NCBI GenBank assembly: GCA_009692615.1
Contig: SHYW01000017.1
Span: forward strand, 1-58,212
Direction of reading: 5' to 3'
Source of the DNA: Deltaproteobacteria bacterium
Lineage (GTDB): Bacteria; Desulfobacterota; Binatia; UBA9968
Length of the DNA: 58,212 nt
The position numbers and the translations under genes were made by a program. Within the stretch, counting starts at the first letter, position 1. Each line of letters begins with the position of its first letter. Below, piece after piece: positions 8,331 to 17,270 of the stretch. The notes under the pieces were generated by a model. That model had not been told where the DNA came from. It made no database searches and was given only the letters and a program-made list of their open reading frames with translations.

Positions 8331-9344
8331 ATGTCCGAAGCGCTCACAGCATTTGAAAAAGAACTCGAAAGCAAAAGTTTTAAAGGCTACTGGCAAAATG
8401 TTCAGGGCGACGCGTCGCGCGAACCGGTGGCTTCCTTCGATGCCTGCTTGTGGAAAGGCAAAGATCTTTTCGCCGCCATGGAGAAGGCCGGCGATGTCGT
8501 CGGCCTCGATGTTTCCTTTCGCCGAGTGATTCAGATGTGGAATCCGTCATTGAAGAACGGTACCACGCGGACGTTGGTTTTGAACTTGCAGATGCTCAAG
8601 CCCGGTGAAAACGCGCTGTCGCACCGTCACATGGCCGGCGCCATTCGCTTCATCGTCAAAGGCCGCGGCACGAGATTAATCGTCGAAGGCGAATCTTTTG
8701 AAATCGGCGAGGGTGATTTCGTCACCACGCCGAGCTGGACCTGGCACGATCATGAAAACCACGGCGAGAATATGATGTGGCTCGACGGCCTCGACGCGCC
8801 GCTGGTGCGCTTGCTCGAGACCGACTTTCACGAACCCGATCCGCGCAAGAAACAAACCGTCACCCGACCCGATGGCTACACGCTGGCCACCACCGGCCCG
8901 TTACGCCCAGCCTGGACTAAATCGAATGCCATCCAACCGCCGGCGTTTTGCTACAAATGGGCCGATACCGAAAGCGCTTTGAATAAAGTCGGCGAGCAGC
9001 CCGGCGACCCGTTCAACGGTATCGTGCTCGATTATTCCAATCCATTGAATGGCGGCCCAACCCTGCCGACCATGAACTGCCAGATCCACATGCTGCGTAC
9101 CGGCGAAAAAACCAAAAGCCACCGCCACACCAGTTCGGACATCTATCATGTGTGGCGCGGCAGCGGCGTCAGCTACGTCGGCGATAAAAAGTTTGAATGG
9201 GAACAGGGCGACTCCTTCGTCGTGCCGCTATGGCAAAATCATCGCCACGAGAACACGTCGAAAGATCCAGCGATATTTTTCGTCATGACCGACAAGCCCT
9301 TGATGGACGCCATCGGCCACTACCGCGAAGAAGCCCAGGCGTAA
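8331..9344 (+). CDS. Bicupin protein, gentisate 1,2-dioxygenase-like
   Basis: 337 residues with two cupin barrels. In the N-terminal cupin, HRHMAGAIRFIVKGRG (about residues 101-116) and TWHDHENH (about 142) supply His ligands. The C-terminal cupin repeats the pattern with SHRHTSSDIYHVWRG (about 263) and QNHRHEN. Gentisate and 1-hydroxy-2-naphthoate dioxygenases have this layout and open aromatic rings with Fe(II) and O2. The exact substrate is not determined. It is followed by a PqqC-like gene and a binding protein on the same strand, suggesting a small catabolic operon. Confidence 0.85.
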   Translation: MSEALTAFEKELESKSFKGYWQNVQGDASREPVASFDACLWKGKDLFAAMEKAGDVVGLDVSFRRVIQMWNPSLKNGTTRTLVLNLQMLKPGENALSHRHMAGAIRFIVKGRGTRLIVEGESFEIGEGDFVTTPSWTWHDHENHGENMMWLDGLDAPLVRLLETDFHEPDPRKKQTVTRPDGYTLATTGPLRPAWTKSNAIQPPAFCYKWADTESALNKVGEQPGDPFNGIVLDYSNPLNGGPTLPTMNCQIHMLRTGEKTKSHRHTSSDIYHVWRGSGVSYVGDKKFEWEQGDSFVVPLWQNHRHENTSKDPAIFFVMTDKPLMDAIGHYREEAQA

Positions 9345-9357
9345 ATTAATTATTGTA

Positions 9358-9408
9358 GGGGCGCAGCATCAGCCCAGGCTGATCCGTCCTTCGGCGGATG
9401 CTGCGCCC
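9358..9408. repeat. Hairpin between bicupin and PqqC-like genes
   Basis: GGGCGCAGCATC at 9359-9370 pairs with GATGCTGCGCCC at 9397-9408. The loop contains the smaller complementary pair GCTGATCCG/CGG. It has no T-run, so it looks like an intercistronic processing or dispersed-repeat hairpin rather than a terminator. Confidence 0.6.
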
Positions 9409-9428
9409 GTTTCGCGTAAGGAGCCATC

Positions 9429-10175
9429 ATGTTCAGCCTGGCGGCAAAACTAAATCCCGACGAATTCATCAAAACCTTTTTCGAAGCCAACCGCCAAGAT
9501 CATCAGCGCCCGCCCCATCCTTGGGAAGAAATTTTTCGCAACGGCAAGTGCGCCAAAGAGCAGCTCCAAGGTTGGGGCAAAGAGCGCTACTACTTCACCA
9601 AACAAGTGCCGATCAAAGAATACTCGATTCTCTTCAACTGCCCGCACACCGAGGTGCGCCGCATGTGGTTGCCCAAAGCGATCGAAGAAGAAGGCGAAGA
9701 TCTGATCGGCAAATCCGGCAAGGCCCATCCCGAATATTGGCTCGATGTCTGCGTCGGCATGGGCATGGATCGCGAGTGGGTCAGGAATTCGGAACCGCTC
9801 TACGGCGTCAAGTTCGCCGTCGATAGTTTCGCCAACGCCGCGTTTAAAACTTCCTGGCTGTTGGGCGTTGCGGTCTCTGAAGGCGACGACACCGCCAAGG
9901 CGATGTCCCGCGACCTCGACGTGTTCCGCAAACATTACAAATGGGTGCCCGACGACGCCCTGACGTTCTACAAGCTCCACGCCGAAGTCGACCAGGAACA
10001 TGGTTTGCTGCGCAAAGAGATTCTCAAAAAATACGCCGACACCAAAGAGCTGCAAGAAGCCTGCATCAACGCCCAGCTGATGAAAAACAGCATGCGCTGG
10101 GTGATGGCCGACTGCATCTACATGAACTACGTCGTCCAAGGCATGAAGTGCGAAGCCACCAGCGCCGCGGCGTAG
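9429..10175 (+). CDS. PqqC/TenA-like (haem-oxygenase-fold) protein
   Basis: 248 residues, cytoplasmic, all-helical by composition. The sequence resembles the PqqC/TenA superfamily, with RPPHPWEEIFRNG near the N-terminus, a GKERYYFTKQVPIKEYSI segment and the HAEVDQEHG metal/cofactor-type motif near residue 184. Such proteins include PQQ synthase, thiaminase II and newer diiron oxidases. No other pqq or thi gene is nearby, so PQQ synthesis is unlikely to be its job. AAGGAGCC precedes the ATG. It is co-directional with the bicupin gene 84 bp upstream. Confidence 0.75.
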   Translation: MFSLAAKLNPDEFIKTFFEANRQDHQRPPHPWEEIFRNGKCAKEQLQGWGKERYYFTKQVPIKEYSILFNCPHTEVRRMWLPKAIEEEGEDLIGKSGKAHPEYWLDVCVGMGMDREWVRNSEPLYGVKFAVDSFANAAFKTSWLLGVAVSEGDDTAKAMSRDLDVFRKHYKWVPDDALTFYKLHAEVDQEHGLLRKEILKKYADTKELQEACINAQLMKNSMRWVMADCIYMNYVVQGMKCEATSAAA

Positions 10176-10204
10176 GCAGCAATAACTCCAACTTCGAAAG
10201 TGAC

Positions 10205-10260
10205 ATCTCCTTTATCTAATTCCTTCCCCCTCGACGGGGGAAGGTTAGGATGGGGGTGCT
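10205..10260. repeat. CCCTCGACGGGGGAAGG intergenic repeat
   Basis: TTCCCCCTCGACGGGGGAA forms a short perfect hairpin, followed by GGTTAGGATGGGGG. I recall this word pattern as common between genes of many proteobacterial genomes. It separates the PqqC-like gene from the binding-protein gene. Confidence 0.55.
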
Positions 10261-10292
10261 TCCGAAAACGCCGCTCAAACTTGGAGACCCGC

Positions 10293-11234
10293 ATGATCGC
10301 TCGCATCCTTGCCGTCGCGCTATCGATCCTTTCTCACGCCTCTCTTTCCGCCGCCGCCGCCGTGCGCATCGCCTACAGTTCGATCAGCGCCGCGATGCTG
10401 CCGCTGTTTGTCGCCAAGGATAAACGTTTATTCGAAAAATACGGCGTCGATGTCGAGGTCACTTACATCCGCGGCGTCGCCATCGAAGCCCTGATCGCAG
10501 GCGAAGTACATTTCGTGCGCGCCTCGCCGCCGGCCGTGGTTCGCTCGACTCTGCGCGGCGCCGACCTCGCCGTCATCGCCAACACCATCAACGTGCCGGT
10601 CTTCTCGCTGATGACCCGCGCCGACTTGCGCCGGCCCGAAGATTTGAAAGGCAAAAAGATCGGCGTCACCAATCTCGGCGACTCGCCCGATCTAGTCTTG
10701 AGCATGATTCTCGACAAGTTTGGCTTGCAGCGCGGCAGCGATGTCACGGTACTGGCGATTCGCGGCGGCATGCCCGACATGATTCTCGCCTTGAGCAAAG
10801 GCTTCGTCGACGGCGGCATGATCTCCGCGCCGAGCAATCTGCGCGGCATCAAGCAGGGACTGCGTGAGTTGATCGACTCCGCCGACCTCGGCGTGCCCTA
10901 TCTCAACTCGCCCATGAGCACCCGGCGCGGCTATATCAAGAGTAATCGCGACATCGTGCTGCGCGTTTTGCGCGGTTATTACCAAGGCGTGCAAGAAACC
11001 CACAACGACCGCGACGGCGCCATGAAAATTTTGGCGAGATACACCCGCGTCGACGAACCAGAAATCCTCGCCGAATCCTACCGCATCTACGGCCAAAAGT
11101 TTTTGCAGAAATCGATCAACGTCGATTTGGAAGGCGTTCGGCAACTATTGAAGACTTTGGGCAAAGAAGCCGCCGGAGCCGCAAGCGACATCGAGCAGCC
11201 GCCCGTGGAAAGGTTCGATGATCTCGACGATTAG
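10293..11234 (+). CDS. NMT1/THI5-like ABC substrate-binding protein with replaced C-terminus
   Basis: 313 residues. The ATG at 10293 follows TTGGAGACC and opens a signal peptide ([15 protein letters not shown]). The body is typical of the NMT1/SsuA-like family: [19 protein letters not shown] near 46, [20 protein letters not shown] near 118, and [20 protein letters not shown] near 265. Family members here continue about 35 residues beyond the [10 protein letters not shown] position (compare the protein at 30398). In this one, from about position 11155, the sequence is the antisense of a truncated hsdM. The last 25 or so residues are therefore foreign and the real C-terminus is missing. No ABC permease or ATPase is adjacent. 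Confidence 0.8.
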   Translation: MIARILAVALSILSHASLSAAAAVRIAYSSISAAMLPLFVAKDKRLFEKYGVDVEVTYIRGVAIEALIAGEVHFVRASPPAVVRSTLRGADLAVIANTINVPVFSLMTRADLRRPEDLKGKKIGVTNLGDSPDLVLSMILDKFGLQRGSDVTVLAIRGGMPDMILALSKGFVDGGMISAPSNLRGIKQGLRELIDSADLGVPYLNSPMSTRRGYIKSNRDIVLRVLRGYYQGVQETHNDRDGAMKILARYTRVDEPEILAESYRIYGQKFLQKSINVDLEGVRQLLKTLGKEAAGAASDIEQPPVERFDDLDD

Positions 11235-11807
11235 GCGAACGATGCTGCTCGGCGTAAAAAACTCACCGCCCTTCTGCCCTTCCGTACGGGCGAACTCGCC
11301 GAGGAAGTATTCGTAGATGCGACCGAAGGCGTCGTATTCGAGACTGGCGGGAATCTCGGAAACTTTCTTCAGCAACTCCTTGAGCAGCGTGCTGTTAAAA
11401 ATCTGATAGGTACGCGACAGCACGCCGGCGAGCTGCGGATTATGCTTCTCGATGTCGGCCATCGCGTCGTTGATCGCCTGGCCAATGTTGCCGCCTTCCG
11501 GCAATGCGAGCAGATGTTCAAAGCGCGCGTTCGGAGTGAGATAAATTACGCCTTCAGCATGATAAGCAGCGGGTTCGTCGATGCGCGAAGAACCTCGGCG
11601 CCCGGTCGCGCTCGCTTTCTCCAACTCGCTACGACGTTTAGCGAAACGAGCTTCGGCAAAGCGAAGAAAAATCAGACCGAGAACCGGCGTCGAATATTGC
11701 GCGGCGGTCAGCCCAGAATTGGCGCGCAACTGATCCGCCGCCGCCCACAGGCGCGTCTCTAAGGTATTGGTAGCGGTGTCTTTCTCAGACGGTGCGATCC
11801 ATTGCAT
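11145..11807 (-). pseudogene. hsdM: Type I restriction-modification methylase subunit, 3'-truncated
   Basis: 220 codons against roughly 500 for intact HsdM. The N-terminal helical domain ([34 protein letters not shown]) and the start of the methylase domain ([17 protein letters not shown]) are intact. The gene then stops just after SAM motif I ([13 protein letters not shown]). The NPPY catalytic motif and everything downstream are absent. No hsdS or hsdR is present. Its 3' end overlaps the convergent binding-protein gene by 90 bp, so both genes were cut at one rearrangement junction, or the contig is chimeric there. Confidence 0.85.
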
Positions 11808-11888
11808 AGAGAGTCACGGGCTGAGCGGATATTACGCGATGGTACGGATCACTGACAAGAGCGGCAATTGGTGAAAGGAATAAAGAAA

Positions 11889-11909
11889 GGGCGGGTTTAA
11901 AACCCGCCC
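11889..11909 (-). terminator. Perfect GGGCGGGTTT hairpin downstream of etfA
   Basis: GGGCGGGTTT, one A, then AAACCCGCCC form a perfect 10-bp stem. On the minus strand it is followed by TTTCTTTATT. It lies about 90 bp after the etfA stop. The same stem is a common dispersed intergenic repeat, so function as terminator is likely but not certain. Confidence 0.6.
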
Positions 11910-11994
11910 CTACCAATCCGAATTATTTTTTGCACCCTCTGCGTTCCGATCGCCCTGAGCACGGTCGAAGGGTGCGGCTAATCGATTTCCGAAG

Positions 11995-12963
11995 TTACGC
12001 GCCCTTGCGCTTCTTCAGCTCTTCAATCAACTGCGGCACGACTTTGAAGAGGTCGCCGACGATGCCGAAGTCGGAGTATTCGAAGATCGGTGCGTCGGGA
12101 TCTTTGTTGATGGTGATGATGTATTTCGAAGTCTTCATGCCGGAGAGATGTTGCACGGCGCCGGAAATTCCGATGGCGAAATAAATATCCGGCTTGACGG
12201 TTTTCCCGGTCTGGCCGATCTGCATCGAGTAGGGCACCCAGCCAGCGTCCACCGCGGCGCGGCTAGCGCCGACGGCGGCACCGAGTACGTCGGCGAGATC
12301 CTTGAGCAAGCTGAACTGATCCTCGCCTTTGAGTCCGCGTCCGCCGGAGACGACGATCTTCGCGCCTTCGAGAGAAGGACCTTCGCGCTTGACGATCACC
12401 CGTTCCTTCATGTGGACTTTGCGCAGGTTGTCGCCCACTGCCGCCGGAACTTCTTCTACCGCCAAGGGTTGTTCCGTCAATTTCGGCTCGAAGGATTTCG
12501 GCCGCACGACTAACAGCTTCGTGCCCTGATTGAGCAATGTACTAGTGTTCTCGTAGCTCGCGCCAAGGGCGGGAATGGTCGCCACCACGCTACCGTCTTT
12601 CAATTCGAAATCGCCCACGTCGGTGATCGCGCCGCAATCGAGACGCGCGCTTAAATTAGCCACTAAATCGCGCCCGGCGTAACTCGAAGCGAACAGCATC
12701 ACCGCCGGATTATGCTTTTGGATTAAACCGGCGACGGTTTCCGCCGCCGGCAAAGTTAAATAGTCTTTGTAAACCGCGTCGGCACTGCGATAGATTTTGC
12801 TGGCGCCATGATTGGCAAGCGTCTGTGCCGCGTCGTCCGGCGCCGGACCGAGCAAAATCGCTTCGGCTTTGCCGACCTCCGCCGCCTTCGTCAACATCTC
12901 CAAGCTGGTGGTGGTGATCCGATCGTCGATAACTTCCGCGTATACCCAGATTGTGTCCGCCAC
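11995..12963 (-). CDS. etfA: Electron transfer flavoprotein, alpha subunit
   Basis: 322 residues. The C-terminal FAD-binding domain is clear: SGGRGLKGEDQFSLL near 208, GASRAAVDAGWVP near 235, QIGQTGKTVKPDIYFAIGIS near 252 and INKDPDAPIFEYSDFGIVGD near 288. EtfAB accepts electrons from acyl-CoA dehydrogenases and passes them to the quinone pool. Start and etfB stop are directly adjacent, so the two form one operon with etfB first. Confidence 0.96.
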   Translation of the reverse strand: MADTIWVYAEVIDDRITTTSLEMLTKAAEVGKAEAILLGPAPDDAAQTLANHGASKIYRSADAVYKDYLTLPAAETVAGLIQKHNPAVMLFASSYAGRDLVANLSARLDCGAITDVGDFELKDGSVVATIPALGASYENTSTLLNQGTKLLVVRPKSFEPKLTEQPLAVEEVPAAVGDNLRKVHMKERVIVKREGPSLEGAKIVVSGGRGLKGEDQFSLLKDLADVLGAAVGASRAAVDAGWVPYSMQIGQTGKTVKPDIYFAIGISGAVQHLSGMKTSKYIITINKDPDAPIFEYSDFGIVGDLFKVVPQLIEELKKRKGA

Positions 12964-13743
12964 TTAAATCACCTTGATTTCAGCAAGAAAGTCCGCGATC
13001 TGCTTGCCGCCTTCCCCTTCGTCGACCACCGCTTTGCCGGCTTGCCGTTTGGGCGGCCGGCCAATGGTAAGCACTTTTTCCCGCGCGCCCTTTTCGCCAA
13101 CTTGATCCGGCGACAGGCCCAAATCCGCCGCGGTAAAAACTTTGATCTCTTTTTTCTTCGCCGACATGATGCCCTTGAGTTGCGGATAGCGCGGTTCGTT
13201 GATGCCGCTGCTGCACGCGACCAAGGCCGGTAAGTTCGACTCGACCAGATCAAAACCGGTTTCGCTTTGCCGTTTGATCGTGATCTTGGCGCCGTCGACG
13301 GCAATTTCCTTGGCGAAGCTCAGCGGCGCCAGGCCGAGCAACTGGGCGATCTGCCCATGCACGATGCCGGAATAGCTGTCGCTGCTTTCGGTGGCGCAGA
13401 TGACTAAATCGTATTCGAGCTTTTTGATCGCCGCGGCGAGCAGTTTCGCCGTGCCGAGGGTATCGGAACCCGCCACCGCATCGTCGAGAATATGCACCGC
13501 CGAGGTCACGCCCATGGCCAGCGCATTACGGATACCGATGGTCGCGTCGCTGGTACCCATGGTCACCAATACCACGGCGCCGCCGTGCTTTTCCGTCAAG
13601 CGCAAACCTTCTTCCACCGCGCTCGCCGCCGCCGGATCCAATTCATGGGTCACACCCTTGCGCTGCATGCGCTTGGTGTTGGGATCGATCGCGATGATCA
13701 CGGTGCTGGCGGGAATAACTTTACCGCATACGACGACGTTCAA
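12964..13743 (-). CDS. etfB: Electron transfer flavoprotein, beta subunit
   Basis: 259 residues, normal length. The N-terminal MNVVVCGKVIPAS and internal ITNA-type segments (VTMGTSDATIGIRNALAMGV, ICATESSDSYSGIVHGQIAQ) are typical of the AMP-binding beta subunit. Conserved EtfB segments SGINEPRYPQLKGIMSAKKK near residue 178 fit the fold. GGGAGAG precedes the ATG. It is transcribed with etfA and lies behind the PaaA/C-like gene, separated by a hairpin at 13791-13813. Confidence 0.95.
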   Translation of the reverse strand: MNVVVCGKVIPASTVIIAIDPNTKRMQRKGVTHELDPAAASAVEEGLRLTEKHGGAVVLVTMGTSDATIGIRNALAMGVTSAVHILDDAVAGSDTLGTAKLLAAAIKKLEYDLVICATESSDSYSGIVHGQIAQLLGLAPLSFAKEIAVDGAKITIKRQSETGFDLVESNLPALVACSSGINEPRYPQLKGIMSAKKKEIKVFTAADLGLSPDQVGEKGAREKVLTIGRPPKRQAGKAVVDEGEGGKQIADFLAEIKVI

Positions 13744-13790
13744 TGTTTAGCTCTCCCGTGAATGAATTTGCCTGTGTTAAATACGACAAA

Positions 13791-13813
13791 GGCGCCCTTG
13801 GGATCAAGGCGCC
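13791..13813 (-). terminator. GGCGCC hairpin upstream of etfB
   Basis: On the minus strand GGCGCCTT, a six-base loop and AAGGGCGCC are followed by TTTGTCG. It sits between the 63-residue gene and etfB, so it could end the oxygenase transcript or reduce read-through into etfBA. Confidence 0.6.
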
Positions 13814-13861
13814 TCTGCTCGCGTAACCTATTTCGATCGGCTAAAAATGCTGACTAACAGC

Positions 13862-14053
13862 TCAGGCGAGCCACTGCTTGACGTCGCCTTCGATGACCAC
13901 ATCGAGGATTTCCTTGCAGTCGGCGATTGCCTGATCGACGATTTTCGTATCGTCCTTCAAATGCGGGATGCCGGCGCCCACGGCTTTCTTCAAGCCTTGA
14001 ATGAATTCCTTGAACTGCTGATCCAGTGCCTCGGTATTCGGTGCTGCTTCCAT
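13862..14053 (-). CDS. Small conserved-looking protein (63 aa)
   Basis: Acidic, helical 63-residue protein (MEAAPNTEALDQQFKEFIQG ... VVIEGDVKQWLA) with no signal or membrane segment. AGGAGATTG precedes the ATG at good spacing. It starts 13 bp after the stop of the PaaA/C-like oxygenase gene, so the two are almost certainly co-transcribed. I do not recognise the family. The tight pairing suggests an accessory or partner of the oxygenase subunit. Confidence 0.7.
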   Translation of the reverse strand: MEAAPNTEALDQQFKEFIQGLKKAVGAGIPHLKDDTKIVDQAIADCKEILDVVIEGDVKQWLA

Positions 14054-14066
14054 TTATATCAATCTC

Positions 14067-14789
14067 CTAAGTGTAAAGCCGGCCCTTGTTGGGATCGGGG
14101 AGCGTCAGGCCCATCTTTAAGATCAACGCGTCGATTTCGTCTTTGTACTGCTGGCGGGCGACGGCATTTGGGCGGCGTTTGAGGCCCCAGTGCATGAAAC
14201 GTTCGGAACGGTACGACTTGCTGTTGCCAAACATATCGAGGCCTTTAACGTACCAGTAGTCCACCGCTTTTTGTACGCGTTCTTTAAACTCGCCGCCTTT
14301 GGCGGCGAAATCGGCGGAGGCGTTGGTGCCGAAATCGAGATGGCCTTCTTCTTCGCGGATGATGTCCGGGTCTTCGACCACACGGGCCAGCGGCGCATAG
14401 CTGCAGTCAAGAAATTCTTCAAGCTGGAAACGGCCGACGCGGTCGATCAAGAAACCGAAGACCGCGTAGTCTTCCCAAGTCTTGATCTCGCCACGGAACG
14501 CTTCAACATAGCGTTCTTGATTGGGACGGCTAAGGGTATAGGAAACGTCGACGCCGACATCGCCGGCGAGGCGGGCCATTTTTCTGAAGTGATCCATCTC
14601 TTCTGCCGCCGTGCGGGCAACGATCAACTGATCTAACTTGGTCGGTGCCGTCGGTAAAATATGCTTGACATAAAGATTCGGGCCGCCAATCTCGCAATCC
14701 GCTTGGATCGCCAGCACGCGCCGAATCAAATCCTGATATTCTGGATCCTGTTTTTCAAAATCCTTAACTTCGACCTTGTCGGTAAACAT
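14067..14789 (-). CDS. PaaA/PaaC-like ferritin-like oxygenase subunit
   Basis: 240 residues from the ATG at 14787-14789, which follows GGAGGGC. The helical diiron-type motifs are visible: RTAAEEMDHFRKMARLAG (about 57-74), LIDRVGRFQLEEFLDCSYAP (about 110-130) and REEEGHLDFG (about 143), i.e. the paired E-x-x-H pattern of ring-1,2-phenylacetyl-CoA epoxidase and BoxB-like proteins. The other Paa subunits and the reductase are absent. Its neighbour is EtfBA, which could relate to electron supply, but that is inference. Confidence 0.8.
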   Translation of the reverse strand: MFTDKVEVKDFEKQDPEYQDLIRRVLAIQADCEIGGPNLYVKHILPTAPTKLDQLIVARTAAEEMDHFRKMARLAGDVGVDVSYTLSRPNQERYVEAFRGEIKTWEDYAVFGFLIDRVGRFQLEEFLDCSYAPLARVVEDPDIIREEEGHLDFGTNASADFAAKGGEFKERVQKAVDYWYVKGLDMFGNSKSYRSERFMHWGLKRRPNAVARQQYKDEIDALILKMGLTLPDPNKGRLYT

Positions 14790-14934
14790 CGATGCCCTCC
14801 TGTTTGATCGCCAATTACGCGTCGGTAATAGTGATTTTCTTAACAAAACCTCCCGGATAAATCAACCGCAGCGCCATCCCGCGGCTTTACTGATTGGCCG
14901 CTTTTCAATACAGTTGCGGACATCGGAGCGATCC

Positions 14935-16281
14935 ATGGCACTGGCAGAAAACTTCACACTACTCACCGATCTTTATCAACTCACCATGGGTCAGGCGTAC
15001 TTTCGCGAAGGGCGGCTCGGGCGAGCGACCTTTAGTCTGTTCATTCGCTCTTACCCGCTCAACCGCGGCTATTTCGTCTCAGCCGGACTCAAGGACGTAA
15101 TCGACTACCTGCAAGCTTTGTCATTCGATGCCGAAGCCCTCGACTACTTGGCCGCGCAGAAATTTTTCAGCGCGGAATATTTGCATTATCTGAGCAGCTT
15201 GAAATTCACCGGCGATCTGTGGGCGATACCCGAAGGGCGGATTTTTTTCGCTGACGAACCGATCGTTGAAATCACCGCGCCGATCGTCGAAGCGCAGTTG
15301 GTCGAGACCTTCGTTATCAATCAAATGCACCTGCAAACTTTGATCGCGACCAAAGCGGCGCGCTGCGTCCACGCCGCCGCCCGCCGGCCGCTGGCCGACT
15401 TCGCACTGCGCCGCGCCCACGGCAGCGACGCCGGCATGAAAGTCGCGCGCGCGAGTTTTCTCGCCGGCTTCGCCGGTACCAGCAACGTGCGCGCCGGCCA
15501 GCAATATGGGATTCCGCTGGTCGGCACCATGGCGCATTCCTTTATCATGAGCTTCGAACACGAGGTCGATGCCTTTCGTTCCTACGTCGCGGCGTTTCCC
15601 AACAACGCGGTGCTGCTGATCGACACTTACGACAGCGCCGTCGGCGCGCAGAATGCAGTGATCGTCGCCAAAGAGATGGCCAGCCGCGGCGAGAAATTGA
15701 TCGGCGTGCGCATCGACAGCGGCGATCTCGCTGAACAAGCGCGCATCGTGCGGAAAATTTTTGACGCAGCGAATCTGCCGGAAGTAAAAATAATCGGTAG
15801 CGGCGGCCTGGATGAATATGACTTGGCCGAGCTGAGCGCCGCCGATACGCCCTTCGACAGCTACGGCGTCGGCACCAAAATGGGCACCTCGGCCGACGCG
15901 CCATGGAGCGACATGTCGTACAAATTGGTGGCCTACGAAGAGCGGGCGACGCTAAAACTCAGCACCGGCAAAGCGTCCTGGCCTGGGCCAAAGCAAATCT
16001 ATCGTTCACGCGAGGGCGCAAATAAATTCGCCGGCGATGTCATTGGCACAAGGGATGAAGAGTTATCGGCGGAAAAGTTATTGCAAGAATTTGTGCGTGG
16101 CGGCGAGCCGGTCAACAATTATCCATCGTTGGCGGAAAGTCGAAAGCTTTTTGCCGAGGAATTCGCCGCGCTGCCGGAAAGTGTGAAAGCGCTACGTAAT
16201 CCGGCGCGCTATCCCGTTACCTTCAGTGAGAAGTTGAATGAACTACGCGAACGCACCACGCGCGAAGTAAGCGATAACTAA
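14935..16281 (+). CDS. pncB: Nicotinate phosphoribosyltransferase
   Basis: 448 residues. It makes nicotinate mononucleotide from nicotinate and PRPP in NAD salvage. Recognised from NFTLLTDLYQLTMGQAY at the N-terminus, FAGTSNVRAGQQYG near 180, GTMAHSFIMSFEHEVDAF near 197 (conserved His), and VGTKMGTSADAPW near 307. The ATG at 14935 has GGAG eight bases upstream and matches the family N-terminus; the upstream extension to 14776 does not. The stop overlaps the convergent fabH stop by 4 bp. Confidence 0.95.
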   Translation: MALAENFTLLTDLYQLTMGQAYFREGRLGRATFSLFIRSYPLNRGYFVSAGLKDVIDYLQALSFDAEALDYLAAQKFFSAEYLHYLSSLKFTGDLWAIPEGRIFFADEPIVEITAPIVEAQLVETFVINQMHLQTLIATKAARCVHAAARRPLADFALRRAHGSDAGMKVARASFLAGFAGTSNVRAGQQYGIPLVGTMAHSFIMSFEHEVDAFRSYVAAFPNNAVLLIDTYDSAVGAQNAVIVAKEMASRGEKLIGVRIDSGDLAEQARIVRKIFDAANLPEVKIIGSGGLDEYDLAELSAADTPFDSYGVGTKMGTSADAPWSDMSYKLVAYEERATLKLSTGKASWPGPKQIYRSREGANKFAGDVIGTRDEELSAEKLLQEFVRGGEPVNNYPSLAESRKLFAEEFAALPESVKALRNPARYPVTFSEKLNELRERTTREVSDN

Positions 16282-17270
16282 AACTTCACCACCGCCGCGC
16301 CCCAGGCGAAGCCGGCGCCGAAGGCGTTTAACAACACGATATCGCCGGCTTTGATGCGCCCTTGGCGGCGCGCTTCATCGAGGGCCACCGGAATCGACGC
16401 CGCCGAAGTGTTGCCGTACTTTTCTAGATTGACCATGACTTTTTCCATCGGCACGCCCAACCGTTCGGCCAAGGCGACGATGATTCTTTTGTTGGCTTGA
16501 TGGGGCACGACCAGCGAGACTTGCTCGATGGCAACGCCGGCCTCGGCTAAAGCTTGACGGCTGATCTCTTCCATGGAGCGCACGGCGATTTTGAAAACCT
16601 CTTTGCCGTTCATCGAGATCGTGTGCTCGTTGGCCTGCACGGTTTGCAGACTCGCCGGCTTGAGCGACCCGCCCGCCGGCACGTAAAGCGTCTTGGCGTA
16701 AGAACCGTCCGTGCGCAGTTTCGTGCTGAGAATACCGGAACCGTTCTCCGACGCGCCCAGCACCACCGCGCCGGCGCCGTCGCCGAACAAGATGCAGGTG
16801 CCGCGGTCTTCCCAGTTGAGAAAACGGCTGAGCGTGTCGGCGCCGACGATCAAAGCATGGTTGGCCTTGCCGCTGCGCACGAACAAATCGCCCACCGCCA
16901 AGGCGTTGAGAAATCCCGCGCAGGCGGCGCCGACGTCGAAAGAAAAAGCGTTGCGCGCGCCGAGCAAGTCTTCGAGCACGCAGGCCGAACTCGGCATCGG
17001 ATAATCCGCCGACACCGTACCCATGATGATCGCGTCGATGTCTTTAGGCTCCAGACCAGCATCTTCGATGGCGCGTTTAGCGGCGTGAAACGCCATCTCG
17101 GCGTTGCCCTTGCCGGCTTCGAGCACGCGCCGCTCTTTGATGCCGGTGCGCACGGTGATCCACTCGTCGCTAGTTTCAACCATTTTTCCCAAGTCATGGT
17201 TGGTGACGATTTTCGCCGGCAGCTCCGAGCCGGTGCCGAGAATGACACTGCGGCGTTGTGCTCCGCTCAT
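16278..17270 (-). CDS. fabH: Beta-ketoacyl-ACP synthase III
   Basis: 330 residues; condenses an acyl-CoA primer with malonyl-ACP to start fatty-acid synthesis. The catalytic triad is complete: Cys in [12 protein letters not shown] (about 115), His in [11 protein letters not shown] (about 255) and Asn in [10 protein letters not shown] (about 285). The start overlaps the fabF stop by 4 bp, giving tight coupling in the order fabF-fabH. No acpP, fabD or fabG is adjacent, so this is a partial cluster. Confidence 0.95.
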   Translation of the reverse strand: MSGAQRRSVILGTGSELPAKIVTNHDLGKMVETSDEWITVRTGIKERRVLEAGKGNAEMAFHAAKRAIEDAGLEPKDIDAIIMGTVSADYPMPSSACVLEDLLGARNAFSFDVGAACAGFLNALAVGDLFVRSGKANHALIVGADTLSRFLNWEDRGTCILFGDGAGAVVLGASENGSGILSTKLRTDGSYAKTLYVPAGGSLKPASLQTVQANEHTISMNGKEVFKIAVRSMEEISRQALAEAGVAIEQVSLVVPHQANKRIIVALAERLGVPMEKVMVNLEKYGNTSAASIPVALDEARRQGRIKAGDIVLLNAFGAGFAWGAAVVKF

